NCBI RefSeq assembly: GCF_014352935.1
Contig: NZ_CP060694.1
Coordinates: forward strand, 1,178,001-1,242,000
DNA length: 64,000 nucleotides
Reading direction: 5' to 3'
Origin: Aliarcobacter cryaerophilus
Lineage (GTDB): Bacteria > Campylobacterota > Campylobacteria > Campylobacterales > Arcobacteraceae
Under the pieces are notes generated by a model. The model had not been told where the DNA came from, did no database searches, and worked only from the letters and a program-made list of their open reading frames with translations. The position numbers were made by a program, and so were the translations under genes. Shown here piece by piece: positions 8,435-17,557 of the stretch (positions within the stretch are counted from its first letter, which is position 1; each line of letters begins with the position of its first letter).

Positions 8435-10645
8435 TTATAAAAAATCTAACTTTTCTATTTTATTATTTTTTATAAATTGATTATAAATATGCATCATCTG
8501 TTTTAATTCACTCTCTTTAAATATAGAGATATTTTTTTTAAGTTTATCTACAACATCTTTTGTATCAATTTGCAATAAACTTTTTGCAATATAATTTTCT
8601 ATTAAAACCATTCCTAATCTTTTTATAGATTTTGTATATTCTAAAATTTCAAGAGCCTCATTTGTCTCTTTTAAAACAATATTACAAAGTTCTTCATCAA
8701 AAATATTTGAGATTTTATATAAAATATTTAATGCATAATTATGTAAAACAACTGGCATCTCATCTCTATCTCCAACAGACTCTTTTAAATTCAATCCAAT
8801 TTTTCCTAAATTTATAGCTTTATTTATGGTTTCATCGTTTTTATTTACATCTAAAATATACTTAAATCTATAAGATATTGCCATATTTACAAAAGTTGCT
8901 CCATATTCAAAAGGTCCCAAAGCTGGTATTGCTAAACATTTTTTATAAAAATTTATAGCTTCATCATAGTTCTCTTCCCATTCACAAAGATTTGCTTTGA
9001 TATTATAAAAATGCCACAACCATAAAGGAACATTGTCTTCATTGTGAGAAAAAAGTAATTTTTCTAGTTTTTCTAAAGATTCTATTGCCTCATGTTTTAA
9101 AGTATAATTTCTTTGAGAAATTATAATCCAAACCGCTTTTCTTTGATAATATCTTACTTCAATATCTGATGGTCTCTCATTTTTACCAATATTTAACTCT
9201 TTTGGTAAACTATTATATGCTTGTTCAAAATGCCCCATTCTTTCATATAAAGAGCATATATTTAATATATATTTATTTGGATTAATCTCATATAAATAGT
9301 TATTTAAAAGTATCGCTTGTTCAAAATATCCACTTCTTTCAAATAAAAATACCAAATCATTTAAAGTGCTTATTGATAATTTTCTATAATAAGATTTTGA
9401 AGAGTTTTCAAAACTATTAATATCGCTTGAATCAAACATAAATCCAGCTATTTCAAACCAATAATCATTTATTAATTCATATTGTTGTTTATCTTTGATT
9501 GAGACTATAAACTTTTCTAATATCTTAATAACTCTTTTTTCATCTAAAACTAAATCTTTAACATAGTAATATAAAATTAAAAGAGAGATTGGATTTTCAA
9601 ATTTGAAAACACAATCTTCAAGATGATTTCTCAAATATTGAGATAACTCTTTTTTTTGTGATTTTAAATCCTTAAATTTTACACTATTTGTAAAAAAGAT
9701 TTGTAAAGATTTTTCTTGAGTTAAAAAATTAAAATCTTCAAAACTTCTATTTATAAAACTTTGGAAACCAAAACTTAAATTATTTTCATCTTCAGATTTT
9801 ATGAAATTTTTTCCACAATATTCAAAAAGTTCCAAAGATGTAAATATCTTTTTATCTTTACTTTTAACAATTTTTGTAGAGCAAAGTTGTAGCAAAGAGT
9901 AAAAAATTTGCTCTTTTTGTGATAATAAAACATCAATATTTGATTTTTTTTCTATCTTATCATTTTTAACTATTTTTATATTTTTTACACCTATATTTTC
10001 AAGATTTTTTTGAATAGCTTGAACTTTATCAGACCTTACATAAAAATATATATTTTCAAATCTATTTAAAATCATATTTACAAAAATAGTCCAAAGCCAG
10101 TGATTTTGCTCCTCTAAGTCAAAGTTATATAGATGAATTTCTGATTTTATATTAAAATTTGAATAAGCTATTTTTAATCGCTTTGATTTTCTAATATCTT
10201 TATTAAACCATGAATTAATCAAGTTTTTTAGTTCATTTCCTTCTGAATCCAAAATTTTTGGCATAAATAGAAGAGATAAAAATAAAAAAATCACAAATCC
10301 TAAAGATATATAATCTTTTAATTCAAAACTACTTGGGGTTTCAAGAACTATTTTTTTTAAAAAATCTTCATAAATTGAGATTGTTAAAAATGCAATTAAA
10401 ATTATAAATACTGAGATAAATGAGATAGCTAAAGGAATAAATCTTTTATTTACAAAATAGGAAAAAGTTCTATTTTTTCCAATCAAACTATTTATATCTT
10501 CTCCAAATTTATCCAAAGAGTCATTTTCACAATATGTTATATTTAAACTATTTTTTTCTTTAGAAATTGAACTATCTTCTTTTTTTTCTCTTCTGTTTTG
10601 TGATAATTTTGATGTGACAATAAAACAATTTATATTTTTATTCAT
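8435..10645 (-). CDS. Membrane-anchored TPR protein of unknown function
   Basis: 736 residues. A basic, low-complexity cytoplasmic N-terminus (1-60) precedes two membrane helices at about 70-91 and 112-128. The long C-terminal part is alpha-helical and contains TPR-like units, for example around residues 450-480 (SGYFEQAILLNNYLYEINP, RMGHFEQAYNSLP) and 570-600 (WEENYDEAINFYKKCLAI). No catalytic motif is visible. Its ATG overlaps the stop of the upstream GGCT-fold gene (TAATG), so the two are made together. I do not recognise a named family. A scaffold or sensor at the inner membrane is the most that can be inferred. Confidence 0.7.
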   Translation of the reverse strand: MNKNINCFIVTSKLSQNRREKKEDSSISKEKNSLNITYCENDSLDKFGEDINSLIGKNRTFSYFVNKRFIPLAISFISVFIILIAFLTISIYEDFLKKIVLETPSSFELKDYISLGFVIFLFLSLLFMPKILDSEGNELKNLINSWFNKDIRKSKRLKIAYSNFNIKSEIHLYNFDLEEQNHWLWTIFVNMILNRFENIYFYVRSDKVQAIQKNLENIGVKNIKIVKNDKIEKKSNIDVLLSQKEQIFYSLLQLCSTKIVKSKDKKIFTSLELFEYCGKNFIKSEDENNLSFGFQSFINRSFEDFNFLTQEKSLQIFFTNSVKFKDLKSQKKELSQYLRNHLEDCVFKFENPISLLILYYYVKDLVLDEKRVIKILEKFIVSIKDKQQYELINDYWFEIAGFMFDSSDINSFENSSKSYYRKLSISTLNDLVFLFERSGYFEQAILLNNYLYEINPNKYILNICSLYERMGHFEQAYNSLPKELNIGKNERPSDIEVRYYQRKAVWIIISQRNYTLKHEAIESLEKLEKLLFSHNEDNVPLWLWHFYNIKANLCEWEENYDEAINFYKKCLAIPALGPFEYGATFVNMAISYRFKYILDVNKNDETINKAINLGKIGLNLKESVGDRDEMPVVLHNYALNILYKISNIFDEELCNIVLKETNEALEILEYTKSIKRLGMVLIENYIAKSLLQIDTKDVVDKLKKNISIFKESELKQMMHIYNQFIKNNKIEKLDFL

Positions 10646-11208
10646 TATAATCTCTTACTATTTTTTGCAGCTTGATTTTGAATTGGATCACTAAAAGTAT
10701 AAATACCCTCTTTTATTTCAAATGGAAAATTAGAAAAAATATCTTCAAAGTTATCTTGAAACTCTTTTGAGAAATTTTCAACTCCTTCTTTTACAATTTT
10801 GATATATTTTGAAGGAATAAAACAGTTTTCTTGTCCAATTTTTGCTATTTTATCTTCTTTTGTTGTCATAAAAGCAATTAGGTCATCATCTAATTTTTGA
10901 TTTATAACGGACTCTTTTTTTATAGTTACACAACTATAATTTTTCTCTCTTAATTTCAAAACTTCAAACTCTTCTTCACTTATTTTTATCATAACCCCAA
11001 AAATATAAGAATTTTCATCTTTTTGTATATTTAAAAAGATACCATTTACAATCTCTTTTTCAAAACAAATAGACTCTATAGAGTTCCAAACTCTTTTATA
11101 TCCTCTTATTTTTACTGGAATTAAATCTTCTTTTTTAAGCTCTCTATTTTTAAATGAATTTTGAGCACTTTTTATATTTACTAACGAACCAAATCCAAAC
11201 AAGTACAT
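10645..11208 (-). CDS. Gamma-glutamylcyclotransferase-fold (GGCT/AIG2-like) protein
   Basis: 187 residues from the ATG at 11208, which has GAAAGG six bases upstream; an ATG 24 bases earlier lacks a ribosome site. The start MYLFGFGSLV is the nucleotide-binding-like loop of the GGCT fold (consensus YFxYGSL), followed by RGYKRVWNS. The general acid of true cyclotransferases is a Glu after the middle strands; candidates exist at KISEEEFE, but I cannot assign it. Substrate unknown. Translation is coupled to the membrane TPR protein by a TAATG overlap. Confidence 0.7.
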   Translation of the reverse strand: MYLFGFGSLVNIKSAQNSFKNRELKKEDLIPVKIRGYKRVWNSIESICFEKEIVNGIFLNIQKDENSYIFGVMIKISEEEFEVLKLREKNYSCVTIKKESVINQKLDDDLIAFMTTKEDKIAKIGQENCFIPSKYIKIVKEGVENFSKEFQDNFEDIFSNFPFEIKEGIYTFSDPIQNQAAKNSKRL

Positions 11209-11343
11209 ATAAAACCTTTCATATAAATTCATAAATAGTATCGTTTTTTAATTTAAGAGCTTATATATTGCCTATTTAACAACTTTTAACCAATTTTTAA
11301 GTATATTAAGCCTTTATTATAAAATTTTTAAGGCTTTTTTAAA

Positions 11344-12633
11344 ATGAATAAATTTGATTATACAAAGATTTCTGACGATTGTGTGAAGTGTGGAAAGTGC
11401 AAACCTGTTTGTACAATATTTAATATAAATCAAGATGAAGCTACAAGTCCTAGAGGATTTATAGACCTTTTAGGCGCTTACAAAAGAGATGAATTAGAAC
11501 TTGATGAGAATGCAAAAAATATATTTGAATCATGTTTTTTATGTACAAACTGTGTTGAAGTTTGTCCAAATGATTTACCAACAGATATGATTATTGAGCA
11601 AGTTAGAAGTGATATTGCCAAAAAGTTTGGAATAGCTTGGTATAAAAGACTATTTTTCTTTCTTTTAAGACATAGAAAAATTATGGACTTTATGTCAAAA
11701 CTAGGATATATGTTTCAAACATGTGGAATCAAAATAAATGAAGAAAAACAGAGTGCAACTCCTAGATTTTCTCTTCCAATAGTTAAAAAGAATCGTGCTT
11801 TACCATATGCAGATAGTATTAGTTTTTTAAACAAATATCCTGAAAATATGAAGTTTTCAAAAAATATTGATGATATTAAGAAAAACAGAGTTGCTATATT
11901 TATTGGATGTATGAGTAACTACACATACACAAATACAGGAGATAGTTTAGTAAAAATATTAAAAAAATTAGAGCTTGATATTTTTATTCCAAAAAAACAG
12001 TTATGTTGTGGGGCACCTGCTTATTTTACAGGAGCTTTTGATACAGTTGATTATTTAACTAAAAAAAATATTGAATATTTTGAATCTTGGATAGATAGCG
12101 TTGATGCTGTTATTATTCCAGAAGCTACTTGTAGTGCAATGATAAATAAAGACTGGGAACACTACTTACATGACCAACCAGAGTGGAAAGAGAGAGCTAT
12201 TAAACTATCAAATAAGATATTTTTAGCAACAAAATGGCTTGAAAACAATACAAAATTAAAAGAATTATTAGCAAAAAGCGGTAAAAAATTTGATCAAATG
12301 GTAACTTATCATGACCCTTGCCATGCAAAAAAGATGCAAAATGTTTGGAAGGAACCTAGAGAACTTCTAAAACAAAACTATGTTTTAAAAGAGATGAGTG
12401 ATTCAAATAGATGTTGTGGTTTTGGTGGTGTTACTATGCAAACAGAAAAATATGAGTTTTCAAAAGCTGCTGGAGCTCCAAAAGCTGCTATGATAAGAGA
12501 TAGTAAAGCTCAAATTGTAAGTGCTGAATGTAGTGCTTGTAGAATGCAAATAACAAATTCTCTTTATCTAGCTGATGTTGATGTTGTATTTAAAAACCCA
12601 ATAGAATTAATAGCTGAAGCTTTAGAGGATTAA
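11344..12633 (+). CDS. (Fe-S)-binding oxidoreductase with two CCG domains (GlpC/GlcF/LutA-like)
   Basis: 429 residues. Two 4Fe-4S ferredoxin motifs at the N-terminus (CVKCGKCKPVC and CFLCTNCVEVC) are followed by two cysteine-rich CCG modules (IGCMSNYTY...CCGAPA and HDPCHAKK...RCCGFGG...CSACRMQ). This architecture carries electrons in membrane-associated dehydrogenases such as glycolate, lactate or glycerol-3-phosphate oxidation. The flavin partner is not next door, so the substrate is open. lgt follows after three bases. Confidence 0.8.
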   Translation: MNKFDYTKISDDCVKCGKCKPVCTIFNINQDEATSPRGFIDLLGAYKRDELELDENAKNIFESCFLCTNCVEVCPNDLPTDMIIEQVRSDIAKKFGIAWYKRLFFFLLRHRKIMDFMSKLGYMFQTCGIKINEEKQSATPRFSLPIVKKNRALPYADSISFLNKYPENMKFSKNIDDIKKNRVAIFIGCMSNYTYTNTGDSLVKILKKLELDIFIPKKQLCCGAPAYFTGAFDTVDYLTKKNIEYFESWIDSVDAVIIPEATCSAMINKDWEHYLHDQPEWKERAIKLSNKIFLATKWLENNTKLKELLAKSGKKFDQMVTYHDPCHAKKMQNVWKEPRELLKQNYVLKEMSDSNRCCGFGGVTMQTEKYEFSKAAGAPKAAMIRDSKAQIVSAECSACRMQITNSLYLADVDVVFKNPIELIAEALED

Positions 12634-12636
12634 AAA

Positions 12637-13452
12637 ATGGAATTTTGGCAAAATATATACTCTCATTTTAATCCAGTAGCTTTTAGTATTGGTGATATTG
12701 CAGTTCATTGGTATGGAATTATGTATGCATTGGCACTTTTAAGTGCTATTTTTATTGCAAAATGGTTTATCAAATATGACAATATCAATATAAGTCAAGA
12801 TATTTTTGACTCATATATCTGGTGGGCTGAAATTGGAGTTATTTTAGGAGCAAGACTAGGATATATTCTTTTTTATGATTCAAATACAACTTACTATTTA
12901 ACAAATCCTTGGCAAATCTTTAATCCTTATGTAAATGGAACTTATGTTGGAATAGCTGGAATGAGTTATCATGGAGCTTTTATTGGATTTATTATTGCTT
13001 CAATTCTATTTTGCAAAAGAAAAAATATTAATTTTTGGTTTATAACTGATATTGCAGTTTTAGGTGTTAGTGCTGCTTATGTTTTTGGAAGAATTGGAAA
13101 CTTCTTTAATCAAGAGCTTGTAGGAAGAGTTACAGATGTTAGCTGGGGAATTTATGTTGATGGAATTTTAAGACACCCTTCTCAACTATACGAGGCATTT
13201 TTAGAGGGAATTGTAGTATTTTTAATACTTGTTTACTTTAGAAATAGAAAAAAATTCGATGGACAATTAGCTTTAATGTACGGTATTTTTTATACAATTG
13301 CAAGAATAATTGCAGAGTTTTATAGAGAGCCAGATCCTCAAATTGGATTTATAGCTGGAAATTGGCTAACAATGGGAATATTACAATCAGGTGCAATATT
13401 ATTAATTTGTTTAACTATTTTTGCAATAAAAAGCAAAAAGATAACTGCCTAA
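12637..13452 (+). CDS. lgt: Prolipoprotein diacylglyceryl transferase
   Basis: 271 residues, about seven membrane helices, full family length. It contains the Lgt signature GRIGNFFNQELVGRVTD near residues 148-165 and the conserved N-terminal WYGIMYALAL with GARLGYILFY. The enzyme moves diacylglycerol from phosphatidylglycerol to the lipobox cysteine of pre-lipoproteins at the inner membrane. It is the last gene of a two-gene unit with the Fe-S protein and is followed by a terminator that begins inside its 3' end. Confidence 0.95.
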   Translation: MEFWQNIYSHFNPVAFSIGDIAVHWYGIMYALALLSAIFIAKWFIKYDNINISQDIFDSYIWWAEIGVILGARLGYILFYDSNTTYYLTNPWQIFNPYVNGTYVGIAGMSYHGAFIGFIIASILFCKRKNINFWFITDIAVLGVSAAYVFGRIGNFFNQELVGRVTDVSWGIYVDGILRHPSQLYEAFLEGIVVFLILVYFRNRKKFDGQLALMYGIFYTIARIIAEFYREPDPQIGFIAGNWLTMGILQSGAILLICLTIFAIKSKKITA

Positions 13453-13476
13453 TTTTAAGGCTGTTATCTTTTTTTT
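13435..13476. terminator. Bidirectional terminator between lgt and the PagL-like gene
   Basis: AAAGATAACTGCCT / AGGCTGTTATCTTT forms a stem with one T-T mismatch around a seven-base loop, followed by a T8-9 run on the plus strand and by a T run (from the A run at 13435-13440) on the minus strand. It overlaps the last codons of lgt and ends at the stop codon of the convergent gene. Confidence 0.8.
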
Positions 13477-13978
13477 AGAATCTATAAGAAAAACCAACCA
13501 TTGTACTATTTAATCCATCATTTGGCTCTTTAATTCCAGCATTTGAATAGTGCATAAATCTTAAATAAAAATTTAAATTTCTATTTTTTAAACCTATTCC
13601 TATTCTATCTTCAAATTGAAATCTAGTAGATAAATCTTTATTATCTATTTTCGTATCAGATAAATACGCAACTCCAATTGCTCCTTCTAAATATGGTCTA
13701 AATGAAGCAATATCAAAACTTACAAAATCTAAAGTAAAAACAGGAGAATATGATATTGCTTTTATATTGTTGTGTTCACTGCTAAAATATGAAAAACCAA
13801 CTTCATGAAAACCATTTAAGGCTACAATATCTCCACTATATATTGGTTCATCAAAAGCTTTTGACACTCCTAATCTAAATGTATCAATTGAGCCATATTT
13901 ACCACCATTTACAGAAATACCTACTCCATTTGCAAATAAAAATTGAGCAAATATTATAAATAAAACTATCTTTTTCAT
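13475..13978 (-). CDS. pagL: PagL-like lipid A 3-O-deacylase (outer-membrane barrel)
   Basis: 167 residues: signal peptide 1-16 (ending FLFA), then alternating amphipathic strands and a terminal Phe (GFSYRF) as in outer-membrane barrels. The PagL signature is clear: His143-Tyr-Ser145-Asn146-Ala-Gly with Pro152-Asn153-x-Gly155. These match His126, Ser128, Asn129 and Asn136 of the Pseudomonas enzyme. The position of the triad acid (Glu140 there, His+14) is Asn157 here, so activity is uncertain. If active it would remove the 3-O acyl chain of lipid A and alter host recognition or membrane permeability. Confidence 0.75.
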   Translation of the reverse strand: MKKIVLFIIFAQFLFANGVGISVNGGKYGSIDTFRLGVSKAFDEPIYSGDIVALNGFHEVGFSYFSSEHNNIKAISYSPVFTLDFVSFDIASFRPYLEGAIGVAYLSDTKIDNKDLSTRFQFEDRIGIGLKNRNLNFYLRFMHYSNAGIKEPNDGLNSTMVGFSYRF

Positions 13979-14073
13979 TTATACATCCTTTATGTTTAAT
14001 AAGATGTAAATTATATTCAAAAATAAGTTATTTTTTTCTTTATAAATAGATTTTAATTAATAAAAAAGAGATT

Positions 14074-14268
14074 TTAGTTATTCTTCTTTTTTATTATTTT
14101 ATAGAGTTTTGCATTTGCAAGGTCTTGCAGAAATTTTGGTTCAATTTCATGTAGAGCTATTATATCAATAAAACTATCATCCATATACCAACCTTTGCCA
14201 GTATCTATGATTTTCTCTTTTTCAAATAGCTCTATTAACTCCTCTTTTGAAACAATAATTTCTTGCAA
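14074..14268 (-). CDS. Small conserved-looking hypothetical protein
   Basis: 64 residues from a TTG start at 14268 preceded by AAAGGAT. It is acidic, has no membrane segment or signal peptide, and no motif that I recognise (contains GKGWYMDDSFIDIIALHE). It follows the orphan response regulator by 10 bases on the same strand, so it may be a partner or a target expressed with it. Confidence 0.55.
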   Translation of the reverse strand: MQEIIVSKEELIELFEKEKIIDTGKGWYMDDSFIDIIALHEIEPKFLQDLANAKLYKIIKKKNN

Positions 14269-14278
14269 TAAGAATCCT

Positions 14279-14977
14279 TTATTTTCTTAAAATATCTATA
14301 GTATAACCCCTGCTAGAGTGATTTTTAACTATTTCATAATATGTTTTTTGTCTAATCTTATTTACAATATTTCTCATAGTATAAATAGACATATCTTTAC
14401 CTTTCCATACCAATTCTTTTATAGTATCATAATCAGTAATTTCATCTCTTCTCTCAATTAAAAGTTTTAAAAATCCTTTTTCAAGTCTAGTAAAATCGAT
14501 TAAAACTCCACCTTTTTTAAAGAATTGATCTCTATATTCATCAAAATAAACTCCATTACCAAGTTCAACTTTATCTGATCTTTTTGTCTGATTTATACAC
14601 ATAATAATCGCAAGTTTTAAGTTCATTGGATTAAAAGGTTTTAATAAAAATGAGTAAGCTTGTAAATTTACAGCTTTAGAGATATTTTCATCATCACTTT
14701 TCGATGAAATAACAATTTTTGGAGTTAATGCAAGTAAACTATTTGCCTTTGCAGCTATTTTGTCAAAATTCTCTTTAGGCATATCCATATCTAAAACAAG
14801 TAAATCATTAAATGATATATTTTTATAATTAATACTATCACTACTTGATATAATTTTTAACTCTTCAAAATCTGAATAGAGATCTTTAATATCTTTTTCT
14901 AAAATTGTTTTATCATCACTTACTATAATTATTTTAGTATTACTACTTTTTCTTATATTTTTTATATTGTTTTCCAT
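14279..14977 (-). CDS. OmpR-like orphan response regulator
   Basis: 232 residues. Receiver domain with Asp21/Asp22, phospho-acceptor Asp63 (LLVLDMDMP) and Lys113 (FLLKPF). The C-terminal half reads as a winged-helix DNA-binding domain (FTRLEKGFLKLLIERRDEI, later RNIVNKIRQK and HSSRGYTI). No histidine kinase is adjacent; downstream lies only the small hypothetical gene. The regulated genes are not evident. Confidence 0.85.
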   Translation of the reverse strand: MENNIKNIRKSSNTKIIIVSDDKTILEKDIKDLYSDFEELKIISSSDSINYKNISFNDLLVLDMDMPKENFDKIAAKANSLLALTPKIVISSKSDDENISKAVNLQAYSFLLKPFNPMNLKLAIIMCINQTKRSDKVELGNGVYFDEYRDQFFKKGGVLIDFTRLEKGFLKLLIERRDEITDYDTIKELVWKGKDMSIYTMRNIVNKIRQKTYYEIVKNHSSRGYTIDILRK

Positions 14978-15114
14978 TTTTTACTCTTTATAAATAATTT
15001 ATTAGGCGAAATAATAACAAAAAATAGTTTTAATGTCAAAGAAATTTATGGTTTATCCATATATGATATTTGTTATTGTAGAATTGATTTTTAAAAAAAG
15101 GAATACAAATAACT

Positions 15115-15990
15115 ATGATTATATTAGATAAATCATTCAAAGAACTCTTTAAAGATTTTTGTACAACAAATAATATAGAAAATATGCAAGTTGCAATACA
15201 ATATTTCACTGTATTTGGTGGACTTGATATAAAAATCGATACAACTAAACCTATTTTAGAACTAATTGAAAAACATATATTAAGCAACTATAACTACTTA
15301 AGAAGTGAAGTTAATCACATAACAGGTGGTTATCATGTAGAACATGCAATTCTTTCAGGAATTGCACTAGGAGATAGAAAAACAACAAATGCTTTCAAAA
15401 GAGCTCATGTTAGTTTTGATGAGGGTATGAAATGTGTCGATTCACTTTATGAAAAGGCTATTATAGATATTGAATCTTCTGAACATTTTTTATTAGGTAA
15501 AAGGGGCGATTCAAAAGCTGTAAAAAAATTGATTTTTATAAATCCATTTCTTAGATTTTGGTTTGCGTTTGTATCTCCAATTTATAAAGGTATTAAAGAT
15601 GGAAACTATGAAGAGTTTAAAACAAAGTTTCAAGGAAGAGAGTCTGATTTTAGTCATTTTATATTTGAAGAGTTAGCTTTAAGTTTTGTAAAAAATAGCT
15701 TTATTGAAGACCCTATAAAACAACATGGACAATATTGGAGTGAAAAAATCCAAATTCCAATAATAGCAAAAACAACTTCAGGAAAAATAGTTGCAGGATT
15801 TTGTAAATATAGTGACAATAAAGTAAAAAAGAGTGAATTTAATAAATTTTTAGAAGATTTAAAAAGTGAAGATATATCTGCTGATATTATTGTTATATTT
15901 TCAAAAAATGGCTGTTCAAATGAGCTAAAAAACCTAAAAAGTGATTCACTAAGACTATTTAATACAAAAAGTTTAAAAGCAATCATATAA
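15115..15990 (+). CDS. Stand-alone DUF234-type protein (ATPase-associated nuclease-like domain)
   Basis: 291 residues. The middle part has a winged-helix segment (about 55-115, with HITGGYHVEHAILSGI and AFKRAHVSFDEG) followed by the hallmark of DUF234, FINPFLRFWFAFVSPIYKGI at about 141-160, and a C-terminal restriction-endonuclease-like core (FEELALSF, then IPIIAKTTSGKIVAGFCKY). DUF234 normally sits at the C-terminus of archaeal-type AAA ATPases (PF01637), but here no Walker motifs precede it. Function unknown; nuclease activity is only suggested by the fold. Ribosome site AAAAAAAGGAAT is 12 bases before the ATG, a long spacing. Confidence 0.6.
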   Translation: MIILDKSFKELFKDFCTTNNIENMQVAIQYFTVFGGLDIKIDTTKPILELIEKHILSNYNYLRSEVNHITGGYHVEHAILSGIALGDRKTTNAFKRAHVSFDEGMKCVDSLYEKAIIDIESSEHFLLGKRGDSKAVKKLIFINPFLRFWFAFVSPIYKGIKDGNYEEFKTKFQGRESDFSHFIFEELALSFVKNSFIEDPIKQHGQYWSEKIQIPIIAKTTSGKIVAGFCKYSDNKVKKSEFNKFLEDLKSEDISADIIVIFSKNGCSNELKNLKSDSLRLFNTKSLKAII

Positions 15991-16048
15991 ATTTTTAAAG
16001 ATATAAAACTATATAATAAAATAAAAAAATAATGAAAGAGAAACTGTT

Positions 16049-16771
16049 ATGATAATAATTCCAGCAAGATTAAATTCAAGTAGATTTGCAAATAAAATTT
16101 TAGTAGATATTTTTGGACTTCCTATGGTTATAAGAACTGCTAAACAGGTTAGTTCATTGGATAAAGTAGTAATTGCAACAGATACAAAAGAGGTTTATGA
16201 TTTAGCAAAAGAGCATGGCTTTGAAGCAGTTATGACAAGTATTGACCATAACAGTGGAACAGATAGAATAAATGAAGCTGTAAATAGTCTAAACCTAAGT
16301 GATGATGAAATTATTGTAAATGTTCAAGCAGATGAACCTTTTATTGAAATTAATGTTGTAAAAGCTGTAATAAATAGAGTAAAAGAGGTAAAAGATTGTC
16401 AAAATACTTTAATAACTTCTTGCTACAAAGAGATAAATAGTCAAAATGCAGATGATCCTAATTTAGTTAAAGTTGTAATAAATAATCTTGAAGAAGCAAT
16501 ATATTTTTCAAGAGCAAAAATTCCATATCATAGAGATGGTGATGAAAATTCTACTTATTTTGGACATTTAGGAATCTATGGATTTACAAAAAAATCTCTA
16601 AATAAATTTTGTAGTTTAAACTCTTCAAAACTTGAAAATATTGAAAAACTAGAACAACTAAGAGCTATTGATAATGGGTTTAAAATTGCTATGGTAAAAG
16701 TAAATTCAAAATCTTTTGGAATAGATACAAAAGAGGATTTAGAAAGAGCTTTAAAAATATTTAATAAGTAG
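16049..16771 (+). CDS. kdsB: 3-deoxy-manno-octulosonate cytidylyltransferase
   Basis: 240 residues, full length. N-terminal nucleotide-binding motif IIPARLNSSRFANKIL and the conserved NVQADEPFI and KIPYHRD segments identify KdsB. It activates Kdo with CTP for inner-core lipopolysaccharide synthesis in the cytoplasm. It stands 58 bases after the DUF234 gene on the same strand and is convergent with a response-regulator gene. Confidence 0.95.
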   Translation: MIIIPARLNSSRFANKILVDIFGLPMVIRTAKQVSSLDKVVIATDTKEVYDLAKEHGFEAVMTSIDHNSGTDRINEAVNSLNLSDDEIIVNVQADEPFIEINVVKAVINRVKEVKDCQNTLITSCYKEINSQNADDPNLVKVVINNLEEAIYFSRAKIPYHRDGDENSTYFGHLGIYGFTKKSLNKFCSLNSSKLENIEKLEQLRAIDNGFKIAMVKVNSKSFGIDTKEDLERALKIFNK

Positions 16772-16846
16772 CAATAGTGAAACAACTAATCAAATTTTGA
16801 TTTTTGTCATTTTTTCGTATATTTTATTTTTAGTAGGTATAAAATC

Positions 16847-17557
16847 CTAGTTTTTTAATATATAACCAAAGTTAGATATATTTTCTATATTTATATTAAC
16901 TAACTTTTTTTTAAGCCTTGAAACAACATCACGTACTGTTGAATCAGAAATATTTTTGTTAATCCATACAAGATCTTTTAAATACTCATAAGAGATATTT
17001 TTGTTAATATTTTTGCACAAAATATGAAAAACTTCTAACTCTTTTTTTGTAAGAGCTACAACAGAGTTTTTAAAAATAAGAGTTTTTGAATCAAAGCAGT
17101 AAGTATAGTTTTCACTCAAGTCAATCTCTTTTACATCTATTTCTTCATCTTTTTTTGGTTCTTGAAGTTTTCTAATACGATTTATATTTGAAATTGCAAC
17201 ACTTAAAGTAGCTTTTACATCTGATATTTGAAAAGGTTTTATTAAATATCCAAAAATATTTTCATCTTTTGCTTCATCTATCGTTGCTGTATCTGCATAT
17301 GCTGTTGCAAATATTACTGGTATAAAATACTCTTGATTTAATAAAAAAGAACATTTTATTCCATCTATTCCACCTTGAATATTTATATCCATAAAAACTA
17401 AATCTATATGATTATTTTTTACAACTTCAAGTGCTTCATTTGAGTTTTTTGCTTTGAAAATAGTTTCTACTCCAAAGGAATCAAGTATTTGATATAGATA
17501 CTCAGAAGCTATAAACTCATCTTCTACAATTAAAATGGAGTAATCTTTAATTTTCAT
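16847..17557 (-). CDS. Response regulator of the 7TMR-DISM two-component pair
   Basis: 236 residues. Receiver with Glu12/Asp13, phospho-acceptor Asp57 (LVFMDINIQGG) and Lys107 (YLIKPF). The C-terminal region (about 150-236) is a winged-helix-type domain (LTKKELEVFHILCKN, DSTVRDVVSRLKKK, ISNFGYIL). Its ATG lies 11 bases inside the kinase gene, behind AAGGAT. The tpsA/tpsB genes start just beyond the kinase gene on the opposite strand and are plausible targets (inference). Confidence 0.9.
   Translation of the reverse strand: MKIKDYSILIVEDEFIASEYLYQILDSFGVETIFKAKNSNEALEVVKNNHIDLVFMDINIQGGIDGIKCSFLLNQEYFIPVIFATAYADTATIDEAKDENIFGYLIKPFQISDVKATLSVAISNINRIRKLQEPKKDEEIDVKEIDLSENYTYCFDSKTLIFKNSVVALTKKELEVFHILCKNINKNISYEYLKDLVWINKNISDSTVRDVVSRLKKKLVNINIENISNFGYILKN

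Noticed and set aside
15654-15986. Antisense frame of 110 codons in the DUF234 gene
   Set aside because: The plus-strand frame has the recognisable domain; the antisense reading has no motif.
16788-16820. Hairpin AATCAAA/TTTGATT between kdsB and the regulator gene
   Set aside because: The arms leave almost no loop and the stem is weak; not enough to call a terminator, although a T run follows.
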